Below are positions 33,806 through 40,550 of a stretch of DNA of 64,000 nt, piece after piece. Both the position numbers and the translations under genes were made by a program. Below the pieces are notes generated by a model. It searched no databases, was not told the DNA's origin, and saw nothing but the letters and a program-made list of their open reading frames with translations. Source of the stretch: Ectothiorhodospiraceae bacterium. Its GTDB lineage: Bacteria > Pseudomonadota > Gammaproteobacteria > HK1. How positions within the stretch are numbered: position 1 is the first letter of the stretch; each line of letters starts with the position of its first letter. The stretch lies in assembly GCA_024234875.1 (NCBI GenBank), contig JACKNM010000003.1, positions 364,001-428,000 on the forward strand, in the 5' to 3' direction.

Positions 33806-34658
33806 CGTCCGATGCCACGCTGGTCTCGGCCACCTCGCTCAGGAACGCGCGCAGCGCCTCGACGTAGCGCTCGCCGGTCGCGAGGAAGGCGTCGTCGTGA
33901 CCACCGTCGAGCTCGAGAAATCGCTTCGGCGCGGTGGTCGCGTCGAGCAGCGCGCGGCCGTGGCGAAACGGCACCACCATGTCCGCGCGTGCGTGGGCGA
34001 TCAGGACCGGAGCACTGACGGCGGGCATCCGCGCCAGCGAGTCGTAGCGAATCCGGGCGAGCCAGCGCACGGGTAGCCACGGATAGACCTCGGCCCCGAG
34101 CGCGGCCACCGAGGTGAAGGTGTTCTCCAGCACCAGCCCGCCGACCGGCTCGTGGGCCGCGAGCCAGCTCGCGACGCCACCGCCGAGCGAGCGACCCATC
34201 ACCACGATGCGCTGCGGTGGGTGCCCGGCGGCGAGCAGCCAGCGCCAGGCGGCGTGGGCGTCGGCGTAGGTCGCGGCCTCGCCCGGCTCGCCCTCGCTCT
34301 GCCCGTAGCCGCGGTAGTCGATCGCGAGCACCGCCGCGCCCGTCCGGTGGAGCACGGCCAGGGTCTCGATGCGATCACCCAGGTTGCCGGCGTTGCCGTG
34401 CAGGAAGAGCACCACCGGCGTCGGACCGTGGTCGCCGATCGGGCCGGGCACGAACCAGCCGTGCAGCCGCTCGCCGTCGGCGTCGAGCCAGACGTCGCGA
34501 TAATCGAGGCCGGCGGCGGCCGGCGTCCACGCCACGGTCCGGGAGGGGAAGTACACCAGCCGATCCTGGAGCCACCACGCGGCGCCACAGACAATCGCAT
34601 AGACCGCCACCGCCAGCAGCACGACCTCGATCAACGGTTTACACCTCACTCGGCTCAT
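33771..34658 (-). CDS. Alpha/beta hydrolase with N-terminal membrane anchor (YfhR-like)
   Basis: A 295-residue hydrolase with one N-terminal helix (residues 9-28), oxyanion region FLHGNAGNLGDR, nucleophile S157 in GRSLGGG, acid in AHARADMVVPF and catalytic His in GGHDDAF. Members of this family are lipid or ester hydrolases facing the periplasm or held at the membrane; the substrate is unknown. ATG 34658 (MSRVRCK) is chosen. The start lies 61 bp from the divergent CYTH gene. Confidence 0.82.
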   Translation of the reverse strand: MSRVRCKPLIEVVLLAVAVYAIVCGAAWWLQDRLVYFPSRTVAWTPAAAGLDYRDVWLDADGERLHGWFVPGPIGDHGPTPVVLFLHGNAGNLGDRIETLAVLHRTGAAVLAIDYRGYGQSEGEPGEAATYADAHAAWRWLLAAGHPPQRIVVMGRSLGGGVASWLAAHEPVGGLVLENTFTSVAALGAEVYPWLPVRWLARIRYDSLARMPAVSAPVLIAHARADMVVPFRHGRALLDATTAPKRFLELDGGHDDAFLATGERYVEALRAFLSEVAETSVASDVSRPPDVPPPR

Positions 34659-34719
34659 GGCTCGCGATTGTGCCGCACAATGCAGGCCGGCCCGTGGACG
34701 ATGCGCCGAGGAGACATCG

Positions 34720-35205
34720 ATGGCGACCGAGATCGAGCGCAAGTTCCTGGTTCGAGACGACCGCTGGCAGGCGGCGGTGACATCGCGCGAGCGCCTGCGC
34801 CAGGGATACCTCGCCAATGCCGAGCGGTGCTCGATACGGGTCCGCGTGAGCGGAGACCGCGCGATGCTGTCGATCAAGAGCGCGAATCCAGGACTCACTC
34901 GGACCGAGTTCGAGTACCCGCTCCCGCCCGCCGACGCCGCGCGAATGCTCGACGAGCTCTGTCTACGTCCGCTGATCGAGAAGACGCGTCACATCGTCGA
35001 GCACGCCGGCCAGCGTTGGGAGGTGGACGTCTTCGACGGTGACAACGCGGGGCTGGTGTTGGCCGAGATCGAGCTCGGCGACGAGTCCGAGCCTTTCGAG
35101 CGCCCGGCCTGGCTCGGCACGGAGGTCTCCGACGACCATCGCTACTACAACGCGAATCTCGTCGAGCATCCGTATCGGAGCTGGCCCGCGCGCGAGGGGT
35201 CTTGA
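34720..35205 (+). CDS. CYTH-domain triphosphate tunnel metalloenzyme
   Basis: A 161-residue protein starting with the CYTH signature ExExK (E4, E6, K8), followed by the tunnel Arg/Lys/Glu pattern (IRVRVSGDRAMLSIKS, RTEFEYPLP, EVDVFDGDNAGLVLAEIEL). The family hydrolyses inorganic triphosphate or thiamine triphosphate; some members make cAMP. A small stand-alone protein of this size is most often a tripolyphosphatase. GAGGAG precedes ATG 34720 by 6 bases. Confidence 0.88.
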   Translation: MATEIERKFLVRDDRWQAAVTSRERLRQGYLANAERCSIRVRVSGDRAMLSIKSANPGLTRTEFEYPLPPADAARMLDELCLRPLIEKTRHIVEHAGQRWEVDVFDGDNAGLVLAEIELGDESEPFERPAWLGTEVSDDHRYYNANLVEHPYRSWPAREGS

Positions 35206-35268
35206 CACCCGCGCGCGCGGCGCGGAAGTTGACATACCGCTGGCCGTCATCACCGCGCAGGAGCAGGT

Positions 35269-35655
35269 GTGCTCTGTCTCGATCGAATCGCCGAGGAACG
35301 CATCGCGGAGGCCATCGCCCGCGGCGAGCTCGACGACCTGCCGGGAATGGGGCGGCCGCTCGAGCTCGATGACGACAGCCAGGTTCCGGCCGAGCTCCGT
35401 GCCGCCTATCGCGTGTTGCGCAACGCCGGCTTCGTGCCCGAGGAGGTGCGCATTCGACGCGAGCTCGCGGAGCTCGGCGCACTGGTGAGCGCGCTCGAGG
35501 AAGGTGGCGACCGCGTGCGCGCGATGCGCAAGCTCGACTTGCTGCGCGCGCGATTGTCGGCCACCCGTCGCGGAGCCGAGACCATCGGCCTCGACGACGC
35601 GTACACCCGCAAGGTGGTGGACTCGCTCGCGCGCGACCCGCGAGCGGGCGGATGA
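35269..35655 (+). CDS. DUF1992 (DnaJ homologue C28-like) protein
   Basis: A 128-residue helical protein with the family start (LCLDRIAEERIAEAIARGEL), the DLPGMGRPLELDDD block and a long basic helix. DUF1992 proteins are small conserved proteins of unknown role, related to DNAJC28. GTG 35269 is preceded by AGGAG. It ends 10 bp from a converging DUF1820 gene. Confidence 0.8.
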   Translation: MLCLDRIAEERIAEAIARGELDDLPGMGRPLELDDDSQVPAELRAAYRVLRNAGFVPEEVRIRRELAELGALVSALEEGGDRVRAMRKLDLLRARLSATRRGAETIGLDDAYTRKVVDSLARDPRAGG

Positions 35656-35665
35656 GCGCGCGCCG

Positions 35666-36025
35666 TCAGCTCGGCGCGCCGCCTCCAGGGGAGTCTCCGC
35701 CCGGGGTGTAGACCGGGAACGGCAGCGGGGTGACGTTGCTCGCGTTGCCGCCGAGCGCGACCACCTTGTTCGTGCCTTCCTTCTCGACCTCGTCGATTCG
35801 CATCACCGCGTGGATCGGGACGAACGTCCGCTTCACGCCGGCGAACTCGCCCTTGAGCTTCTCCTCCGAGGGGTCGACCAGGATCGCGGTGCGCTCGCCG
35901 AAGATGAGATCACCGATCTCGACGAACCCGTACATCTCGCTGTGCGACACCTGGCGTGCGTACAGCTCGTACACCTTGCCCTGGTTGTGGAACACCACGC
36001 GGTAGACGCGCTTGGCTCGCGCCAT
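35666..36025 (-). CDS. DUF1820 family protein
   Basis: A 119-residue protein of the DUF1820 family, found mainly in gammaproteobacteria: VVFHNQGKVYELYARQVSHS, GFVEIGDLIFGERTAILVDPSEE and KRTFVPIHAVMRIDEVEKEG are intact. No function is established. Start ATG 36025 (MARAKRV). A Gly/Pro/Ser-rich tail ends the protein. The 180-bp gap to hsp20 holds its promoter. Confidence 0.85.
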   Translation of the reverse strand: MARAKRVYRVVFHNQGKVYELYARQVSHSEMYGFVEIGDLIFGERTAILVDPSEEKLKGEFAGVKRTFVPIHAVMRIDEVEKEGTNKVVALGGNASNVTPLPFPVYTPGGDSPGGGAPS

Positions 36026-36205
36026 CACTCCGGCCTCGTTCGAAACTGCGCGCAGTATACCCGCGCGCCCGTCGGCGGCAGCACGCGCGGGCACGATTCT
36101 CGGTGCCGGCGCGCCACCCTTGAATCGGAGCGCCACGGCCCCAGATCGTCCCCGTGCAGCGAATGACCCGAGCGAGCTCGGGGTCCGAATCAGGAGGCAA
36201 CAGTC

Positions 36206-36649
36206 ATGACCGTCGTACGTTACGAGCCTTGGGGCCTGCTCGACCGCTTCCAGCAGGAGATGAATCGCGTGATGGGTGGCTACGACGCCGGCGCCGAGGC
36301 CGACGGGTCGCGCGTGGTGACCAGTCAGTGGGCGCCGGCGGTGGACATCCGCGAGGAGGCCAACCGCTACGTGCTGCTCGCCGACGTCCCCGGCGTCGAG
36401 CCGCAGGACATCGACATCACGATGGAGGCCGGCGTGCTGACCATCAAGGGCGAGCGCAAGCGCGCCGAGGGCGAGGACCGCAGCGGCTACCGTCGCGTGG
36501 AGCGGGCCTACGGGACCTTCCACCGTCGCTTCAGCCTGCCCGACACGGCCGACGCCGAGCGAATCAGCGCGAGCTGCAAGGACGGGGTGCTCGAGGTGGC
36601 GATCCCGAAGCACGAGAAGCTGCAACCGCGCCGAATCACGGTATCCTAA
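36206..36649 (+). CDS. Small heat-shock protein, Hsp20 family
   Basis: A 147-residue alpha-crystallin-type chaperone. The N-terminal arm has WGLLDRFQQEMNRVM, the crystallin domain covers about residues 43-135 (PAVDIREEANRYVLLADVPG, GVLTIKGERK, YGTFHRRFSLPDTAD, KDGVLEVAIPK), and the short tail carries the R-x-I-T-V motif. It holds unfolding proteins during stress. A strong AGGAGG lies 8 bases before ATG 36206. Confidence 0.93.
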   Translation: MTVVRYEPWGLLDRFQQEMNRVMGGYDAGAEADGSRVVTSQWAPAVDIREEANRYVLLADVPGVEPQDIDITMEAGVLTIKGERKRAEGEDRSGYRRVERAYGTFHRRFSLPDTADAERISASCKDGVLEVAIPKHEKLQPRRITVS

Positions 36650-36660
36650 GGGCCTCTCGC

Positions 36661-36690
36661 GCGGCGGGCCGGGACATCCCGACCCGCCGC
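36661..36690 (+). terminator. Long hairpin after hsp20
   Basis: GCGGCGGG (36661-36668) pairs with CCCGCCGC (36683-36690), and inside it CGGGA pairs with TCCCG, giving about 13 pairs. No T-run follows, so it may act as a processing or stabilising stem rather than a strict terminator. It lies 11 bp after the hsp20 stop and about 50 bp before the protease start. Confidence 0.5.
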
Positions 36691-36741
36691 GTCGCCCTCA
36701 CCGCTCAGCCGGAGTGCGAGCTGGCCGATGATTCGCCACCG

Positions 36742-38220
36742 ATGACGCCGCGAGCGCCTGCCCGCGGCCTCACCCCCCCGGGTGCCGGGCGCCCCCGGGG
36801 ATCCCTCCCACGTCGAGCCACCACCCGACGATCGGGGCGCCGAGCCCGCCACGCCGCGCGCCGCTTCGTGCTCGCGCTCGCGGCCTTGCTGGTGGCCTTG
36901 CTCGCGGTGCTCGGCTCGCCGTCGTCGGCACGGGCGGCGCTCCCGGCCGCGGTCGACGGCCAGGCACTTCCGAGCCTCGCGCCGATGCTCGAGCGCGTCA
37001 TGCCGGGAGTGGTGAACATCGCCACGCGGGGCGCGGCGAGCGCGCCGGCGAGTCCGCTGCTCGCCGATCCGTTCTTCCGCCGCTTCTTCGATCTGCCAGT
37101 TCCGCGCCGCCAGCGCCCGTTCCAGAGTCTGGGCTCGGGGGTCATCGTGGATGCGGAGGCCGGCTTCATCGTCACCAACAACCACGTGGTGGCAGATGCG
37201 GCCGAGATCGCCGTGACACTGCACGACGGGCGGCGATTCACCGCCGAGCTGGTGGGCACCGACCCCGACACCGACGTCGCGGTGATCCGGATTCCTCCGG
37301 AGAAGCTGGTCGCGGTGCCGTTGGCGGACTCGCGCCAGGCGCGGGTGGGGGACTTCGTGGTCGCGATCGGGAATCCGTTCGGCCTCGGCCAGACGGTCAC
37401 CTCGGGGATCGTCAGCGCGCTCGGACGCAGTGGGCTCGGCATCGAGGGCTACGAGGACTTCATCCAGACCGACGCCTCGATCAATCCCGGCAACTCCGGC
37501 GGCGCGCTGGTCGATCTCCGCGGTCGGCTGGTCGGCATCAATACCGCGATCATCGGCCCCGCTGGCGGCAATGTCGGTATCGGATTCGCGATCCCGACCG
37601 CGCTCGCGATGGACGTGATGCGTCAGCTCGTCGACAACGGCTCGGTCCGGCGCGGCCTGCTGGGGGTCGCGACGCGAAGCCTCGATGCGCGCATCGCCGC
37701 CGCGCTCGGCACCACCGTCGACCGCGGCGCGTTGGTGCTGCGACTCAAGCCCGGCAGTCCGGCCGTCGCCGCCGGGCTCGAGCCGGGCGACGTGATCGTG
37801 CGCTTCGCCGGACGCGACGTCGCCACCACCGAGGATCTGGGCAACGCCATCGGCCTCGCACCGGTGGGTCAGCCAGTGGAGCTGACGGTGGTGCGCGACG
37901 GCGAGCCGCTGACGGTGGAGGCGCAGCTCGTCGACCGGGCGGTGCAGGCGGTCGAGGCGAGCGACCTCCTCGCCCCACTCGCGGGAGCGACGCTCGCCGA
38001 GCCGGTCGAGGGCGAGGAGGAAGGCGTGCTGGTGAGTCAGGTCGCCCGTGGCAGCCCGGCCTGGCACGTGGGCTTGCGGGCGGGGGACCGCGTGGTCGCG
38101 GTCAACCGCACCCGCATCCGCCGGCTCGACGAGCTGCGCGATGCGCTCGGGCGCGCCGGCCGCGCGCTCGCTCTCGCGGTTCGCCGCGGCGGTGCGACGC
38201 TGTTCCTGGTGGTCGACTGA
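36742..38220 (+). CDS. DegP/DegQ-type periplasmic serine endoprotease with two PDZ domains
   Basis: A 492-residue trypsin-like protease with a long, very basic N-terminus before a hydrophobic export segment (residues 41-65). The catalytic triad is H148 (TNNHVVAD), D178 (DTDVAVI) and S252 (GNSGGAL). A first PDZ lies at about 280-370 and a second at about 400-490. The family degrades or refolds damaged envelope proteins. The start at ATG 36742 gives an unusually long signal n-region (40 residues); a start nearer the hydrophobic part is possible but no better ATG or GTG was seen. Confidence 0.88.
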   Translation: MTPRAPARGLTPPGAGRPRGSLPRRATTRRSGRRARHAARRFVLALAALLVALLAVLGSPSSARAALPAAVDGQALPSLAPMLERVMPGVVNIATRGAASAPASPLLADPFFRRFFDLPVPRRQRPFQSLGSGVIVDAEAGFIVTNNHVVADAAEIAVTLHDGRRFTAELVGTDPDTDVAVIRIPPEKLVAVPLADSRQARVGDFVVAIGNPFGLGQTVTSGIVSALGRSGLGIEGYEDFIQTDASINPGNSGGALVDLRGRLVGINTAIIGPAGGNVGIGFAIPTALAMDVMRQLVDNGSVRRGLLGVATRSLDARIAAALGTTVDRGALVLRLKPGSPAVAAGLEPGDVIVRFAGRDVATTEDLGNAIGLAPVGQPVELTVVRDGEPLTVEAQLVDRAVQAVEASDLLAPLAGATLAEPVEGEEEGVLVSQVARGSPAWHVGLRAGDRVVAVNRTRIRRLDELRDALGRAGRALALAVRRGGATLFLVVD

Positions 38221-38257
38221 GAGCGGCTGGTCGGCTCCGGGCTCGCGGCGGCCGGCG

Positions 38258-39652
38258 TCAGCTGCCGGGGCGACCGAGCGCGGCCTGGGCGACCTCGTCA
38301 CCCTGCGCCGCGGCCAGCCGGTACCAGCGCTCGGACTCGGCGGGATCCGGAGGCACGCCGATCCCGTGCTGGTAGACGTGGCCGAGCGCGCGCTGCGCGT
38401 AGCGGTCGCCGGCGGCAGCGCCGAGGTGCAGCCAGCGCAACGACTCCGCGATGTCCTGCTCGACCCCGACGCCGATCTGGTAGAGGTAGCCGAGCGCGCC
38501 CTGCGCCGCCGGGTCGCCCTGCCCGGCTGCGAGGCGGTACCAGCGCACCGCTTCCTCCGGATTCGGCGCGCCGCCGATGCGACCGGTACGGTAGGCGTGG
38601 CCGAGGGCGGTGCGGGCGGCGGCGACGCCCTGCTCGGCGGCCGAGCGCAGCAGCCGCAGCGCGTCCGCGGAGTCCGCCTCCACCCCATGGCCGTCGAGGA
38701 GTGCCCGACCGAGGTTGCTCTCGCCCTCGGCGAGGCCGGCCTCGGTGGCGGCGCGGAACAGCCGCACCGCGCGCTCGGGGTCGCGCGGCACGCCGTCCCC
38801 CTCGGCGAGCATTCGTCCGAGGTTGTTGGCGGCGCTCGGAATCCCGGCCTCGATCGCCTGCTCGTACCAGGCCGCTGCGGCCGCCGGGTCGCGCGGGCCA
38901 CCGACGCCGGTCTCGAGCATGTGCCCGAGCACCGCCTGGGCACGGCCGTGGCCCTGGAGCGCTGCCTGCAGATACCACTCGCGCGCCTTGGCGGCGTCGG
39001 CGGTGACGCCGCGGCCGACCACGTAGAGCTGCCCCAGCCGCGCCTGGGCCGAGGCGTCGCCGGCGTCGGCCAGGCGCTCGAGCCAGGCCACCGCGACCGG
39101 CGCGTCCGGCGACGAGTCGAGCGCGCCTGCGATCTGCTCGTCGAGCGCGAGCGCCGCCGGCACCGAGCCCGCCTCGGCCGCGCGCGCCAGCAGCTCGAGC
39201 CCGCGGTCGAGGATCCGCGGAACGCCGCGTCCCTCGAGATACAGGCGGGCCAGCGCGAGGGTCGCGTCCGGGTCGCCGAGGGCGACCGCCGGTGCGAGCC
39301 AGCGCGCCGCCGCGCCCGGGTCGGGCGGACCGACGAGCCCCTCGACCAGGGCACGCGCCAGCAGCACGCGGGCGCGCGGGTCGTCGCGCTCGGCTCCGGC
39401 ACGGTACAGGCGCATCGCCTCGGCCGGATTCGGCTCGGTTCCGAGCCCGCGCTCGTGCATCTCGCCGGCAATCGCGAGCGCGCGTGGATGCCCGTCGAGG
39501 GCGAGCGCGTCCATGATCGGGAATGCCTTGTCGTGCTCGCCGGCCCGCCAGGCGGCAAGGCCGTCCTCGAAGGCGTCGGCGCCGGCGGCGGAGGCGGCGA
39601 CCAGCAACGCCGCGCCGGCGGTGAGACGCCACCCCGACCGTCGGATGCTCAC
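38258..39652 (-). CDS. Secreted Sel1-repeat protein
   Basis: A 464-residue protein with a Sec signal (LTAGAALLVAASAAGADA). The whole mature part is Sel1-type TPR repeats of about 36 residues (A-x2-G-x2-A-x3-L-G-x2-Y-x2-G-x-G-V motifs such as ALGYLYQIGVGVEQDIAESLR). Around eleven repeats can be counted. Sel1 proteins act as protein-interaction scaffolds; no catalytic motif is present. The start is GTG 39652, overlapping the Nudix gene stop (GTGA), so it is the last gene of the GcvT-SHMT / Nudix / Sel1 group. Confidence 0.82.
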   Translation of the reverse strand: MSIRRSGWRLTAGAALLVAASAAGADAFEDGLAAWRAGEHDKAFPIMDALALDGHPRALAIAGEMHERGLGTEPNPAEAMRLYRAGAERDDPRARVLLARALVEGLVGPPDPGAAARWLAPAVALGDPDATLALARLYLEGRGVPRILDRGLELLARAAEAGSVPAALALDEQIAGALDSSPDAPVAVAWLERLADAGDASAQARLGQLYVVGRGVTADAAKAREWYLQAALQGHGRAQAVLGHMLETGVGGPRDPAAAAAWYEQAIEAGIPSAANNLGRMLAEGDGVPRDPERAVRLFRAATEAGLAEGESNLGRALLDGHGVEADSADALRLLRSAAEQGVAAARTALGHAYRTGRIGGAPNPEEAVRWYRLAAGQGDPAAQGALGYLYQIGVGVEQDIAESLRWLHLGAAAGDRYAQRALGHVYQHGIGVPPDPAESERWYRLAAAQGDEVAQAALGRPGS

Positions 39653-40527
39653 GTCGCGAGCTCCGGTCCGCCCGCCCTGAGGCCGGCGACCAGAGCGAGG
39701 TACTCCGGGTGCTCTGGCGAGATCAGCCCGTGCCGAATCGCGAAGTCGATGACGACCAGGGCGCAGTTGAACTTGAACTCTCGCGTCTCGCGCACGCGTT
39801 CCATGACCTGCTCGACCGGCCAGAGGAAGAAGGCGTCGACCTCGCCGTCCCGATTCACCGGCACGAAGTCGGGCGGAAGCTCGAGATCGAAAGTGTAGAC
39901 CACGTCCGGGCGCAGACCTCCGGGGGTCTCGTAGGTGTAGGTGATCGCGCCGGTGGCGGTCGCGCGCCCGGCCACCTCGGGCGGGATACCGGCCTCCTCG
40001 TCGCACTCCTTGATCAGGTTCTCGCGCAATCCCGCGCCCGCCGGCTGGCCACCGGCGACGAGCTGGTCGAGGAGGCCTGGCCAGGTCGGCTTGTCGTTGG
40101 CTCGACGCCCGACCCACATCTGCAGCGCGTCGCCGTCGCGCACGAAGCCGTTGAGATGCACACCCTGGCCGCTCACCCCGAGCAACGGCAGCGCGGCGCG
40201 CTCGAGCAGCATCAGCGGCTCGCCGCGCCGCGACGCCGCGACCGGATAGCGCTCCTCGCGCCAGCCGGACAGGACGCCGCGGGCGTGGAGCGCGCGCATC
40301 ACGCCGTCGACCGCGATGGTGCGAAGCTCCATCGGCGCATCCGGGCGGTCGAGCTCGGCCGCGAGGGTGACCGCCCGGTCCTCGACTCGGAACACCTCGG
40401 GCCAGTCCGCGAGCATGCCGAGGGTCTCTCGGCGCACGTGCCCGACTCGCTCGCCGGCCACCTGCAGTGGCACGAAGCGCGAGAGGTCGCGCCGGTTGGC
40501 CTCGACCACGCGGTCGATGTAGCTCAT
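39649..40527 (-). CDS. Nudix hydrolase with DUF4743 domain (Tnr3-like)
   Basis: A 292-residue protein. The N-terminal half is DUF4743 (FVPLQVAGERVGHVRRE); the second half is a Nudix domain (VHLNGFVRDG, WPGLLDQLVAGGQPAGAG, then RENLIKECDEEAGI). The box fits the later part of the Nudix pattern (K-E-C-D-E-E-A-G-I) but lacks the glutamate of the GX5E part, as is normal in the thiamine-pyrophosphokinase-associated/Tnr3-like branch, which cleaves damaged thiamine diphosphate forms. The precise substrate is inferred. ATG 40527 lies 23 bp after the fusion gene. Confidence 0.82.
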   Translation of the reverse strand: MSYIDRVVEANRRDLSRFVPLQVAGERVGHVRRETLGMLADWPEVFRVEDRAVTLAAELDRPDAPMELRTIAVDGVMRALHARGVLSGWREERYPVAASRRGEPLMLLERAALPLLGVSGQGVHLNGFVRDGDALQMWVGRRANDKPTWPGLLDQLVAGGQPAGAGLRENLIKECDEEAGIPPEVAGRATATGAITYTYETPGGLRPDVVYTFDLELPPDFVPVNRDGEVDAFFLWPVEQVMERVRETREFKFNCALVVIDFAIRHGLISPEHPEYLALVAGLRAGGPELAT

Positions 40528-40550
40528 GGGTCGACGATGCCGATGGCGCG

